Positions 46,537 to 55,580 are shown, numbered from the stretch's first letter. The stretch: 64,000 nucleotides of DNA from Ancylobacter tetraedralis (GCF_014195655.1 NZ_JACICD010000002.1:434001-498000); one strand, 5' to 3'. Program-made: numbers and translations. The notes: generated from the letters alone by a model not told the origin.

Positions 46537-46668
46537 GCGGCCCCGATCTGGCCCGCATCCGTCGAAACGCCTGCGCCTTGGGCAGAGGCCGCGCAATCTT
46601 TGGCCTCCCGAGCGCGAGCTTATGTCTGTACATACTCGCCCTTTATCGGGGCGGTGAGGATTTCGGCC

Positions 46669-47997
46669 ATGTCGGACATCTGCAATTTCCACGAGCTCGC
46701 CACGCTGGACGCGACGGCCCGCGCGGCGCTGCTCAAGCGCTCGGAAACCGATCTCTCCGGCTTCATCGAGAAGGTGCGTCCCATCATCGAGGCGGTGCGG
46801 CTGGAAGGCGACGAGGCGCTCGCCCGCTTCGGCCGCGATTTCGACAAGGCGGACATCACCGCCGGCCGGCTGAAGGCGACGGAAGAAGAGTTCGATGCCG
46901 CCTTCAAGGCGGTCGACCCCGAGGTGATCGATTCCATCCGCTTCGGCATTGCCAATATCCGCAGCTTCCACGAGGAGCAGGCGCCCGAGCCGATGTGGCT
47001 GAAGGAAATCCGTCCCGGCGCCTTTGCCGGCGACCGCTGGACGCCGATCGAATCGGTGGCGCTCTACGTGCCGCGCGGCAAGGGGGCCTTTCCCTCCGTC
47101 ACCATGATGACCGCGGTGCCCGCGAGCGTGGCGAAGGTGCCGAACATCGCGATTCTCACCCCGCCCACCGCGGATGGCGGGGTGGATGCGGCCACGCTGG
47201 TGGCGGCACGGCTGGCCGGCGTCGAGACGGTCTACAAGTGCGGCGGCGCGCAGGCGGTGGCAGCGGTCGCCCATGGCACGCAGACCGTGGGCCGGGCGAT
47301 CAAGATCGTCGGCCCCGGCTCGCCCTGGCTGGTGGCGGCCAAGCGGCTTCTGTCCGACATCATCGATACCGGCCTGCCGGCGGGCCCCTCCGAGGCGCTC
47401 ATCTTCGCGGACGGCACGGTGAACGGCGCGGTCGCCGCGCTCGACCTTCTGATCGAGGCCGAGCACGGGCCGGATTCCTCCGCCTATCTCGTCACCCATT
47501 CGCGGGAGGTGGCCGAGGCCGCGCGGAAGGCGCTGCCGGAGCACTGGGCGCGCATGACGCCCCAGCGCGTCGCCTTCTCCAAAGCCGTGCTCACCGGCCC
47601 GTGCGGCGGCATCGTGCTGACCTCCTCGGTGGAGGAGAGCATCGATTTCGTGAATGCCTACGCCCCGGAGCATCTGGAAATCCTCTCCACCGACCCGTTC
47701 GCGCATCTGGGCCGCATCACCGAGGCGGCGGAGGTGCTGATGGGCCCCTACACGCCGGTGACGATCGGCAATTTCGTGCTGGGGCCGAACGCGGTGCTGC
47801 CGACCAGCCGCTGGGCGCGCACCTATGGGCCGCTCTCGGTAACGGATTTCCTCAAGCGTTCCTCCATCGGCTATGTCACCGGCACCGCCTATCCCGAGCT
47901 TGCCGGCCATGCCCGCCGGCTGGCGCGCTATGAGGGGTTCTCCAGCCACGAGAATGCGGTCTCCGACATCCGCGACGCGCTGCTGAAGGGCGGCTGA
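46669..47997 (+). CDS. HisD-family dehydrogenase, probably not histidinol dehydrogenase (HpsN-like candidate)
   Basis: A 442-residue NAD-dependent dehydrogenase of the histidinol dehydrogenase family. The general frame is intact (VPRGKGAFPS, AGPSEALIFAD, NAYAPEHLEIL with Glu334-His335, terminal SSH with His427). Three family-invariant substrate/metal positions are changed: the Gln of SQAEHG is Glu263 (LLIEAEHG), the Asp of GDY is Asn368, and the His of GPNHVLPT is Ala375. The neighbours are oxidoreductases, not his genes. HisD paralogues of this kind include sulfopropanediol 3-dehydrogenase (HpsN). A palindrome TATGT-ctgt-ACATA lies at 46621-46634, in the 132-bp gap before it. Confidence 0.85.
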   Translation: MSDICNFHELATLDATARAALLKRSETDLSGFIEKVRPIIEAVRLEGDEALARFGRDFDKADITAGRLKATEEEFDAAFKAVDPEVIDSIRFGIANIRSFHEEQAPEPMWLKEIRPGAFAGDRWTPIESVALYVPRGKGAFPSVTMMTAVPASVAKVPNIAILTPPTADGGVDAATLVAARLAGVETVYKCGGAQAVAAVAHGTQTVGRAIKIVGPGSPWLVAAKRLLSDIIDTGLPAGPSEALIFADGTVNGAVAALDLLIEAEHGPDSSAYLVTHSREVAEAARKALPEHWARMTPQRVAFSKAVLTGPCGGIVLTSSVEESIDFVNAYAPEHLEILSTDPFAHLGRITEAAEVLMGPYTPVTIGNFVLGPNAVLPTSRWARTYGPLSVTDFLKRSSIGYVTGTAYPELAGHARRLARYEGFSSHENAVSDIRDALLKGG

Positions 47998-47998
47998 G

Positions 47999-49021
47999 AT
48001 GAAGGCGGTGCGGCTGCATGGCGCGGGCGACCTGCGCGTCGAGGCGGTGCCCGCCCCCGGCGCGCCGGTGCCGGGCTGGGTGCGGCTCACCGTCACCGCC
48101 GCCGGCATCTGCGGCTCGGACCTGCACAATTACCGCACCGGGCAGTGGATCACCCGCGCCCCGTCCATCGCCGGACATGAGCTGGCGGGTGTGGTCGCGG
48201 CGCTCGGGGACGGCGTCGAAGGCTTTGTGGTGGGCGATACCGTCGTGGCGGATTCGCGCGTCTGGTGCGGGGAATGCCCGGCCTGCCGCACGGGCCGCCG
48301 CCACCTGTGCGAGCGGCTCGGCTTCGTCGGCGAGGCCTGCGACGGCGGCTTCGCCGAGGAGATCGTGCTGCCGGCCCGGCTGCTGCTGCCCCTCGCCCCC
48401 TTCATCGACCCGGCCGTGGCGGCGATGGCCGAGCCGCTGGCGGTGGCGCTGCACGCGGTGCGCCGACTGGCGCCGCGACACGGCGAGCCGGTGCTGGTGG
48501 TCGGCTGCGGGCCGATCGGCGGGCTGGCGGCGCTGGTGCTGGCGCGCGATCATGATGGCCCCATCCTCCTCGCCGACCGCAACGCCGCCCGCGCCGTGCG
48601 GGTCGCCGAGGTCACGGGCGGCAGCGTCACTGCGCTGGACGCCGACGCCCTGCGCGCCGCGCTGGGCGGCCGGCTGCCGGGCGCGGCCGTTGAAGCCACC
48701 GGCAGCCCGGCGGCTTTGGACGCGCTGATCGGCGCGGTGGCGGGCGGCGCGCGGGTGGCGCTGGTCGGCATCTATCACGGCCGGCTGGCGCTCGATCCCA
48801 ACCTCCTCGTCGAGCGCGAGATCGACCTCGTGGGCTGCCACGCCTTCACCGATGAGCTGACGGAGGCGGTGGCGCGGCTGCCGCAGCTGGCCGGCGACCT
48901 CGCCCGCCTGATCGACCGGCAGATCGGCCTCGACGCGGTGCCGGACGCCTATGCGCGGTTGCTGAAGGGCGAGGCGCAGGGCCTGAAGACCATCATCCGG
49001 CCCGGCGGCGTGCCCGCATGA
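47999..49021 (+). CDS. zinc-dependent alcohol dehydrogenase, MDR family (HpsP-like candidate)
   Basis: A 340-residue medium-chain dehydrogenase. The catalytic zinc ligands are Cys38 and His60-Glu61 (GHELAG). The structural zinc lobe has Cys90, Cys93, Cys96 and Cys104, and the Rossmann motif is VVGCGPIGG. It resembles sorbitol/threonine-dehydrogenase-type polyol enzymes. It starts 1 bp after the HisD-like gene, and its end overlaps the next gene by 4 nt. In the dihydroxypropanesulfonate scheme the HpsP enzyme is of this kind; here that is inference. Confidence 0.88.
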   Translation: MKAVRLHGAGDLRVEAVPAPGAPVPGWVRLTVTAAGICGSDLHNYRTGQWITRAPSIAGHELAGVVAALGDGVEGFVVGDTVVADSRVWCGECPACRTGRRHLCERLGFVGEACDGGFAEEIVLPARLLLPLAPFIDPAVAAMAEPLAVALHAVRRLAPRHGEPVLVVGCGPIGGLAALVLARDHDGPILLADRNAARAVRVAEVTGGSVTALDADALRAALGGRLPGAAVEATGSPAALDALIGAVAGGARVALVGIYHGRLALDPNLLVEREIDLVGCHAFTDELTEAVARLPQLAGDLARLIDRQIGLDAVPDAYARLLKGEAQGLKTIIRPGGVPA

Positions 49022-50325
49022 GCACCCGTGACGCGCCAAGCCGCACGGCGCAGATCCGCGCGCTCGCTTTGCTCGATCCGCTCGCCGCATGCGCGCCGCT
49101 CGCCGCGCTGCTGCGCGACCTGTTCGGGCTGGAACCTGAAAATCTCCGCATCAATCTCGACCCGTACAGCCTCAATTCGCTGAACGGCTTCTTCGAGACG
49201 CCGGACGGCGCCTTCTTCTTCAAGTTCCACCAGGAGGACGGCGAGGAGGGCATGACCGGCGAGTATTACCGCGCCGATATCCTCAGCCGCGCCGGCCTGC
49301 CGGTGGATCAGCCGGTGCATGTTTCCACCCTGCCGGGCGAACAGATCCTAGTCTATCGCCGGCGCGAGGAGCCGCGCTTTTCCGATGTGCTGCGCGCGCT
49401 GGACCTTGCCGACGACGCGGCCGTGCGGGCGAGCGCGGTGGCGGCCGAGAGCGCGCTGTCGCAGCGGCTCACCGCGACCTATCTCGCCACCCTGCACCCG
49501 ATCACCCCGGAGGAGGCCGGTGCCGAGCCGATCCACCGGTTGTTTCACGAGCGGCTGGTCGACCGGCCGGGCAACGATCAGCCGCCGCGCTATCCCGGCG
49601 GGCGGCTGAAGGACTTCTATATCGGCCGGTCCTTCGCCTTTCCTGGCGTGGACTTGAGCTGGGAGGATCTCGCCACCCGGCGCTTTCGCGTCAACGGGCG
49701 GACCTATGCCCGCACGCTGGCCGAGCTGTTCGATGCCGCAGCGGCGCGGCTGCTGCCGGTGCTTCTGGCGGACGCGGGCGGCGTGGTCGCCCATGGCGAT
49801 GCGCACAATGCCAATGTCTGGTTCACCCCGACACGCGAGGGGCCGCGGCTCACCTTCTTCGATCCCGCCTTTGCCGGGGCGAATGTGCCGAGCCTGCTCG
49901 CCGAGGTGAAGGCCACCTTCCACAACGTGTTCGCGCACCCGTTCTGGCTTTACGACCCCGCGCTCGCCACGCAGTGGTTCAGCGCGGCGGCGCGGCTGGA
50001 GCCGGGACTGCTTGTCGTCGATACCGACTGGGCGCTGTCGCCGGTGCGGACGCAGCTTTTGGAGGTGAAGGCGCGCGAGGTCTGGCGCCCGATGCTCATT
50101 GCCCTGAAGGGGCGCGCACTGCTGCCGGAAGACTGGCGCGAGGTCGTCCGCCTCGGGCTGTTCCTCTGCCCGACGCTGGTGATGAACCTGCGCGCCGGTG
50201 CCCGCTCGCATACGCCGGTGTCGTCGCTGATCGGGCTGTCGGTGGCGGTGATGACGGGGAGCGAGCCCCGCGACGGCGAGGATATGGTCACGCGCTTCCT
50301 CGACAGCATCGATCCCGATCAATGA
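49018..50325 (+). CDS. aminoglycoside phosphotransferase-fold kinase-like protein
   Basis: A 435-residue protein with the APH/choline-kinase catalytic marks VVAHGDAHNANVW (Brenner HGDxHxxN motif, around residue 260) and LTFFDPAFAG (metal-binding DFG-like Asp). The N-terminal lobe is divergent. It overlaps the zinc dehydrogenase by 4 nt, so it is co-translated with the polyol-oxidising enzymes, and it could phosphorylate an intermediate. I cannot name the substrate; the family includes sugar, aminoglycoside and small-molecule kinases. Confidence 0.75.
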   Translation: MSTRDAPSRTAQIRALALLDPLAACAPLAALLRDLFGLEPENLRINLDPYSLNSLNGFFETPDGAFFFKFHQEDGEEGMTGEYYRADILSRAGLPVDQPVHVSTLPGEQILVYRRREEPRFSDVLRALDLADDAAVRASAVAAESALSQRLTATYLATLHPITPEEAGAEPIHRLFHERLVDRPGNDQPPRYPGGRLKDFYIGRSFAFPGVDLSWEDLATRRFRVNGRTYARTLAELFDAAAARLLPVLLADAGGVVAHGDAHNANVWFTPTREGPRLTFFDPAFAGANVPSLLAEVKATFHNVFAHPFWLYDPALATQWFSAAARLEPGLLVVDTDWALSPVRTQLLEVKAREVWRPMLIALKGRALLPEDWREVVRLGLFLCPTLVMNLRAGARSHTPVSSLIGLSVAVMTGSEPRDGEDMVTRFLDSIDPDQ

Positions 50326-50386
50326 CGGACGGCGACCGGACGGCTTATAAGCAGGCGCAGCCGAACCCGTTGCGAGTCGCCCCATC

Positions 50387-51529
50387 ATGATCGTCAATGT
50401 CGAGGATGCCCGCCGTGCCGCCCGTCGCCGGCTGCCCCGCATCTTCTTCGATTATGTCGACGGCGGCGCCTTCGCGGAAGAGACGCTGGCCGCCAACCGC
50501 GCCGACTTCGCCCGCTGGACGCTGGTGCAGCGCGTGCTCAACGACGTCTCGACGCGCGACCTCACCACCCGCTTCCTCGGCACCGATCATCCGCTGCCCT
50601 TCATGCTCGGGCCGGTCGGCTTTCTCGGCCTCTATGCCGGCCATGGCGAAGTGGCCGCGGCGAAGGCGGCGCATGCGGCGGGCATCGGGCTGTGCCTCTC
50701 CACCTTCTCCATCGCCTCTCTGGGCCAGCTGCGACAGGAGACGAGCGGGCCGCTGGCCTTCCAGCTCTATGTGATGAGCGACCGCGCCATCGGCGACGAA
50801 TTGCTCGAACAGGCACGCGCGGCCGGCGTCGAAACGCTGTTCGTCACGGTCGATACCGCCATCACCTCGGTGCGCGAACGCGATGTGCGCAACGGCTTCC
50901 GCTCGCTCACCCGCATCACCCCCGCGCTCGCGCTGAAATTCGCCATGCGGCCGCTGTGGAGCCTCGACATGCTGCGCGCCGGCCGGCCGGAAGTGGGCGC
51001 CATCGCCCATCGGCCGGAATTCGGGCGGGGCGTGCTGGAGCAGGCGAGCCATCTCTCGCGGCGCATCGACACCCGGCTGTCGTGGAAGGATATCGACGAC
51101 CTGCGCGCGCGCTGGGGCGGGCGGCTGGTGCTCAAGGGCATTCTGGCGCGGGAGGACGCGTTGACCGCCCGCGCGGCCGGCGTCGACGCCATCGTGGTGT
51201 CGAACCATGGCGGGCGCCAGCTCGACGGCGCCGCCTCCACCATCGCCGCGCTGCCGGACATCGCCGAGGCCTTGGGCGACAGCCTGGAAATCCTGTTCGA
51301 CGGCGGCATCCGCCGTGGCGCCGACATCGTCAAGGCGCTGGCGCTCGGCGCCTCCGGGGTGCTGCTGGGGCGCGCCTATGTCTATGGCCTCGCGGCCGCC
51401 GGGGAGGCCGGCGTCGCCCGCATCATCGCCCATCTGAGCGAGGAAGTGAGCCTCACGCTGGGGCTGATGGGCCTCTCCTCGATCGACGAACTGAAGCGCC
51501 GCGGGCGGGCGGCGCTGCGTCCGCGCTGA
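50387..51529 (+). CDS. FMN-dependent alpha-hydroxy-acid dehydrogenase (LldD-like)
   Basis: A 380-residue TIM-barrel FMN enzyme of the L-lactate dehydrogenase/glycolate oxidase family. Tyr23 in FFDYVDGGAFAEE, LPFMLGPVGFLGLY, the FMN stretch FQLYVMSDR, and the catalytic His274 in SNHGGRQLDG are present. The substrate is a 2-hydroxy acid; as the last gene of the SDR/HisD-like/ADH operon it may oxidise lactate-type or sulfolactate-type products of that operon. It converges on an ABC transporter operon; a weak hairpin (51548-51570) lies between. Confidence 0.9.
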   Translation: MIVNVEDARRAARRRLPRIFFDYVDGGAFAEETLAANRADFARWTLVQRVLNDVSTRDLTTRFLGTDHPLPFMLGPVGFLGLYAGHGEVAAAKAAHAAGIGLCLSTFSIASLGQLRQETSGPLAFQLYVMSDRAIGDELLEQARAAGVETLFVTVDTAITSVRERDVRNGFRSLTRITPALALKFAMRPLWSLDMLRAGRPEVGAIAHRPEFGRGVLEQASHLSRRIDTRLSWKDIDDLRARWGGRLVLKGILAREDALTARAAGVDAIVVSNHGGRQLDGAASTIAALPDIAEALGDSLEILFDGGIRRGADIVKALALGASGVLLGRAYVYGLAAAGEAGVARIIAHLSEEVSLTLGLMGLSSIDELKRRGRAALRPR

Positions 51530-51574
51530 GCGTGGTTGTCGTCCGATCGCGCGGCAATCAGACCCGCGCGTGGT

Positions 51575-52429
51575 CTAATGCTCGTCGTCCTTGATCTCGT
51601 TCTTGAGCAGGTCGAGGATCCGGCGCTTCACGGCGATGAACTCCGCATCCATCACCATGTCCATCGAGCGCGGACGGGGGATGGGGACGATGATCTCCTC
51701 CTTCAGCCGGCCGGGGCGCGCGGTCATCACATAGATGCGGTCGCCGAGCAGGATGGCCTCGTCGATGTCATGGGTGACGAAGAGGACGGTCTTGCGGTTC
51801 TCCTCCCACACACGCAGCAGGAGCTTCTGCATGGAGTTGCGGGTCTGGCTGTCCAGCGCGCCGAAGGGCTCGTCCATGAGCAGGATCTTCGGGTCGTTGG
51901 CGAGCGCGCGGGCGATGGCCACACGCTGCATCATGCCGCCGGAGAGCTGCTTGGGGTAGGCGTCGTGGAAGGCGGCAAGGCCGGTCTCGTTGAGATAGCG
52001 GTTGACGATCTCCTCACGCTGCTTTGCCGGCATGCGGCGGCGCTTGAGGCCGAATTCCACGTTCTCGCGCACGGTGAGCCAGGGAAACAGCGTGTAGGAC
52101 TGGAACACCATGCCCCGGTCCGGCCCGGGCCCGTCCACTTCCTCGTTGCCGAGCAGGATCTCGCCCGAGGTCGGCTCTGCGAGGCCGGCGACGAGATAGA
52201 GCAGGCTCGACTTGCCGCAGCCCGAGGGGCCGACGATGACGGCGAACTGGTTGTCCGGCACGTCGATCGAGATGTTGTCGATGGCGACGACATTCTTGCC
52301 GCGCGTGGAATATTCCAGCCGCACATCCTTGATGCGCAGGCGCGGCTCGGTGGCGCTGGCACCAGACGTCGCCGTCCCGATGCCGGCTTCCGCCGGCGAG
52401 GTCTCGCGCTGCAGTTGAACGACGCTCAT
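51575..52429 (-). CDS. ABC transporter ATP-binding protein, NitT/TauT family (first importer)
   Basis: A 284-residue ATPase. Walker A GPSGCGKSS near residue 70, signature LSGGMMQRVAIARALAND, and Walker B ILLMDEPFGALD follow the SsuB/TauB/NrtD pattern. The N-terminus has about 25 extra variable residues. It is the last gene of the SBP-permease-ATPase operon (54489 to 51575). The substrate class is nitrate, sulfonate, taurine or related. Confidence 0.9.
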   Translation of the reverse strand: MSVVQLQRETSPAEAGIGTATSGASATEPRLRIKDVRLEYSTRGKNVVAIDNISIDVPDNQFAVIVGPSGCGKSSLLYLVAGLAEPTSGEILLGNEEVDGPGPDRGMVFQSYTLFPWLTVRENVEFGLKRRRMPAKQREEIVNRYLNETGLAAFHDAYPKQLSGGMMQRVAIARALANDPKILLMDEPFGALDSQTRNSMQKLLLRVWEENRKTVLFVTHDIDEAILLGDRIYVMTARPGRLKEEIIVPIPRPRSMDMVMDAEFIAVKRRILDLLKNEIKDDEH

Positions 52430-52457
52430 CGTGCGCTCCCGGTCGGATTGAGGAGGA

Positions 52458-53261
52458 TCAGTTCGCCCATGGCACCAGCCGCAGGCGCACCAGCCGGAAT
52501 ACCGTGTCCGTGAACAGGCCGAGCAGGCCGATCACCGCGATGGCGAGGAAGATGACGTCGACCTGGAAGCCGCGCATCGCCTTCATCGAGATGTAGCCGA
52601 GCCCCGAGGACGCCGCGACCAGTTCCGCCACCACCAGGTAGGTCCAGGCCCAGCCCATGGTGATGCGCAGCGTGTCGACGATGCCCGGCAGCGCGGCGGG
52701 GGTCAGCACGTGCAGCAGCGCGTCGCGGCGCGAGGCGCCGAGCGTGTAGGAGGCGTTCAGGAGGTCCTTCGAGACGCCGCGCGAGACGTCGGCGATCATC
52801 ACCAGCTGCTGGAAGAAGGTACCGAAGAAGATGACCATGATGCGCTGCTCGATGCCGATGCCGATCCACAGGATGAACAGCGGCACGAAGGAGGTCACCG
52901 GCAGGTAGCGGATGAAGTTGACCAGCGGTTCGAGGCCGGCCTGAACCACGCGGAACGTGCCCATCAGCAGGCCGAGCGGCACGGCGATGAGGGAGGAGAT
53001 GAGGAAGCCGATCACCACCACCTGCAGGCTGGCCCAGATGTGCTGCTGCAGCGTGCCGTCCTCGAACAGGCGGAAGAAGGCGCCGATGACGGCGGTCGGC
53101 GAGGGCAGGAAGATGTCCTTCATGAAGCCGCCATAGGTCGCCAGCGACCACAGGCCGATCACCGCCAGCCAGGTGAGCGTGGAGACGGCGTAGCGCAGGC
53201 TGGCCGGCACCTCGCTCTTGGGGGTGAGGCAGGCATCGATGAGGGAGCGCTTGCGGGCCAT
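52458..53261 (-). CDS. ABC transporter permease, NitT/TauT family (first importer)
   Basis: A 267-residue permease with six predicted helices and the EAA-type loop SKDLLNASYTLGASRRDALLHVLTPAALPG that contacts the ATPase. It belongs to the SsuC/TauC family. It lies 28 bp before the ATPase gene and 241 bp after the binding-protein gene, which leaves room for the palindromic elements at 53302 and 53396. Confidence 0.9.
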   Translation of the reverse strand: MARKRSLIDACLTPKSEVPASLRYAVSTLTWLAVIGLWSLATYGGFMKDIFLPSPTAVIGAFFRLFEDGTLQQHIWASLQVVVIGFLISSLIAVPLGLLMGTFRVVQAGLEPLVNFIRYLPVTSFVPLFILWIGIGIEQRIMVIFFGTFFQQLVMIADVSRGVSKDLLNASYTLGASRRDALLHVLTPAALPGIVDTLRITMGWAWTYLVVAELVAASSGLGYISMKAMRGFQVDVIFLAIAVIGLLGLFTDTVFRLVRLRLVPWAN

Positions 53262-53301
53262 GAAGCCTCTCAGTTCAGTCTATGTGTCCAACTCGTCATT
53301 T

Positions 53302-53349
53302 CCTCTCCCCGTCGGGGCGAGGTGGCCCGCGAAGCGGGTCGGTGAGGGG
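53302..53349. repeat. dispersed palindromic repeat, copy B (SBP-permease gap of the first importer)
   Basis: CCTCTCCCCGTCGGGGCGAGG followed by TGGCCCGCGAAGCGGGTC and GGTGAGGGG; the first part folds on CCTC..CCCC / GGGG..GAGG, the second on CCCGC / GCGGG. It is about 90% identical to copy C at 58588 and shares its head with the element at 24150. All three are intergenic. Confidence 0.85.
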
Positions 53350-53395
53350 CGACGCCATCGCGGAGCGGCAGAGCCCCTCGCCCTCGCCCCCCTCC

Positions 53396-53423
53396 GCAGA
53401 AGCCGGATGCTTCCGGCTTCTGC
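53396..53423. repeat. perfect 12-bp hairpin in the same gap
   Basis: GCAGAAGCCGGA / TCCGGCTTCTGC with a TGCT loop. It stands between the first importer's binding-protein gene (stop at 53503) and its permease, adjacent to copy B, and may form one larger folded mosaic with it. Confidence 0.8.
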
Positions 53424-53502
53424 CTTCCCGGCACCGAACGCGGCAACAGCCGGGTTCGGTACCGGGAGAGGGGGGGAGGAGACCCGTCGGGCGTCGCTCC
53501 GA

Positions 53503-54489
53503 TCACTGGGTGAAGCTGGGATCGATGATCTCGGCATAGCCGACCGGCTTCTTGATCTTGCCGAGGTCGGTCCAGATCTCGTTGCCGAGCGTGATCACCT
53601 CGGTCACCTTGCCCGGCTTGTCCGGGGTGCCGAGATATTCCACCGTCATCGCCTTGTCGTAGAACTTCACGCCCGAGGCGGCGTCGGCGAAGTCCTTGGG
53701 CTCCTTGAGATAGCCGCCCACGCCCTTGGCCATGATGGCATAGGCCTTGTCGGGGTTGGTCTTGATGTAGTCGACCGCCTTCTGCAGGCCGGCGACGAAG
53801 CCCTTCACGTCCGCCGGACGATCCTTGAGCACCGAGCAGGAGATTTCCAGCACGTCGACGATGACGCCCGGCGTGGCGGCGCTGTCGGTGAGCACCTTGC
53901 CGACATTCTTGGTCTTCACCAGCGTGAGGTTGGGCTCCCAGGTCACGGCGACCGGCACCTGGCCGGCGATGAAGGCGGCGGCGGCGGCGTCGGCGCTCAT
54001 GTTGAGCACCTCGACATCCTTCAGCAGAATGCCTTCCTTCTTGAGCAGGTAGGAGAACCAGAACTGCGAGGTCGAGCCCTCGTTCAGCGCGACGGTCTTG
54101 CCCTTCAGCTCCTTGAGCGAGTTGATCTCCTTGACCGAGACCATGCCGTCGCCGCCATGGCTCTCGTCGAACAGCGCCACCGCCTTGAAGCAGAAATTGT
54201 CGGAGCGATACTTCAGGATCTCGTCCAGCGTGGTGGCGGTGCCGTCCAGCTTGCCGGCGGCCTGCGCGGCCATGGCGAGGGCGGAATCGTCGACAACCTG
54301 GAAATCGACGTCGACCCCGTTCTCCTTGAAGTAGCCGAGCTCCTTGGCGAGGTAGAGCGGGCCATAGCCGACCCACACCGTATGGCCGATGGAGATCTTG
54401 CCCGCGAGCGCGGGCTGGGCGGCACCGGCGGCGAGGACGGCCCCGGCAAAGGCACCGGCGAGGCACCGGCGGAAGGTCTTCGTCAGCAT
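53503..54489 (-). CDS. ABC transporter substrate-binding protein, NitT/TauT family (first importer)
   Basis: A 328-residue periplasmic protein with the signal peptide MLTKTFRRCLAGAFAGAVLAAGAAQPALA and an NMT1/SsuA-like fold (ISIGHTVWVGYGPLYLAKELGYFKENGVDV, LKELKGKTVALNEGSTSQF, VAVTWEPNL). AGGAG lies 8-12 nt upstream of ATG 54489. It delivers an anion of the nitrate/sulfonate/taurine class to the permease and ATPase that follow. The specific ligand cannot be told. Confidence 0.9.
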   Translation of the reverse strand: MLTKTFRRCLAGAFAGAVLAAGAAQPALAGKISIGHTVWVGYGPLYLAKELGYFKENGVDVDFQVVDDSALAMAAQAAGKLDGTATTLDEILKYRSDNFCFKAVALFDESHGGDGMVSVKEINSLKELKGKTVALNEGSTSQFWFSYLLKKEGILLKDVEVLNMSADAAAAAFIAGQVPVAVTWEPNLTLVKTKNVGKVLTDSAATPGVIVDVLEISCSVLKDRPADVKGFVAGLQKAVDYIKTNPDKAYAIMAKGVGGYLKEPKDFADAASGVKFYDKAMTVEYLGTPDKPGKVTEVITLGNEIWTDLGKIKKPVGYAEIIDPSFTQ

Positions 54490-54916
54490 TGTTCTCTCCT
54501 CTGGAACCGGCATCCGGCCGGCGTCGGCACATTCCGGGGGCGGCGTGAAACCGGTGATGCAGTTGGGCGGTCGTCTGGTCGGCCGGGCTCGAAAGTGTCT
54601 ATTCTTAGAACCGCGAAACAAGCCTGATGGCAGGTAGTTAGCTCCCCGGTTGCGCGGAAGCGCACTGTTCGGCGGCGGGGAAACGCTAAGCCGGATTCAA
54701 CAATCAGGCACGTCCATGTTTTGAGCAGGCCGCGCTTATTCGCTCGTCACTCGCCGACCGTCGCGTGGCTCCCCCCGAACCGGCGGCGAGAACCGAAGAG
54801 CGAGGGACTGCAGCCTGTTGCCGCGTCTGCACTCGCGGCCTGCGCCGGCCCGGCCCGCGCCAGAATGCCGCGAAATCGGGCGCCATGGTCGGCGCGCCGC
54901 AGCCCTTGCGCGGCCG
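54490..54916. other. 427-bp gap without a gene
   Basis: The gap lies between the flavin-reductase gene (stop at 54917) and the start of the first importer's binding-protein gene. It should hold the promoter for the first importer (minus strand) and the end of the monooxygenase operon. I found no gene, perfect hairpin or known operator in it. Confidence 0.5.
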
Positions 54917-55504
54917 TTACTCCTCGCCCCCGCTTCCCACAGCGTGATAGCGGCGGCCGAAATAGATGAGCCCGCCCCGGCCGCCATCGGATGCCAGGTT
55001 GACCACTTCGCAGAACAGCACGTCATGCGTGCCCACCTCGACCGTCCGCGTGATGCGGCAGTCGAAGGCCGCCGGCGCGCCGACCAGCATGGGCGCCCCG
55101 GTCGCCGCGCGGCGCCAGTGCCCGGCCGTGAAGCGCTCGGCCGGCGGGGTGCCGCCGCCGAACAGCCGCGACAATTCCTCGTGCTCGGGCGCCAGCGTGT
55201 TGACGCAGAGCACGCCATTGGCGTGGAAGGTGGCCGCGGCGGACGAGCCCTTGTTGAGGCACACCAGCAGGGTCGGCGGGCTGTCGGTCACCGAGCACAC
55301 CGCCGAGGCGGTGAACCCGTGGCGCCCGCCCGGCCCGTCGGTGGTGACGATGTTGACCGCCGCGCCGAGCCGCGCCATGGCGTCGCGATAATCCTGACGC
55401 GCCACCGGCGCCATCGCCCCGGTGGCTGCAGCCGTGCCGGTAGGCGCCAGCCCGGCCGGCGTGGTCCGGGGGGCGGGGTGCGGGTGCGGATTGCACGTCG
55501 CCAT
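54917..55504 (-). CDS. flavin reductase family protein
   Basis: A 195-residue FMN reductase of the HpaC/RutF/SnaC class (RDAMARLGAAVNIVTTDGPGGRHGFTASAVCSVTDSPPTLLVCLNKGSSAAATF). It makes FMNH2 for the monooxygenase encoded just upstream. The N-terminal 35 residues are rich in Pro/Ala. The start at 55504 has GGAG 7 nt upstream; 55510 is also possible. It is the last gene of the TetR-linked operon. Confidence 0.9.
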   Translation of the reverse strand: MATCNPHPHPAPRTTPAGLAPTGTAAATGAMAPVARQDYRDAMARLGAAVNIVTTDGPGGRHGFTASAVCSVTDSPPTLLVCLNKGSSAAATFHANGVLCVNTLAPEHEELSRLFGGGTPPAERFTAGHWRRAATGAPMLVGAPAAFDCRITRTVEVGTHDVLFCEVVNLASDGGRGGLIYFGRRYHAVGSGGEE

Positions 55505-55580
55505 GGGCATGCTCCATGTTGAACCGGAAAGAGGAGCCGGGGTCGGACCGGCGTGAGGGGCAGAGGCGGGCCGGCGCGGC

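Noticed and set aside
46669-47997. Annotation as hisD (histidine biosynthesis)
   Set aside because: Three invariant active-site positions differ, and neighbours are oxidoreductases, not his genes.
51548-51570. Terminator between the FMN oxidase gene and the first importer's ATPase gene
   Set aside because: CGCGCGG / CCGCGCG forms a 7-bp stem but has a 9-nt loop and no T tract in either direction, so it was left as a weak hairpin.
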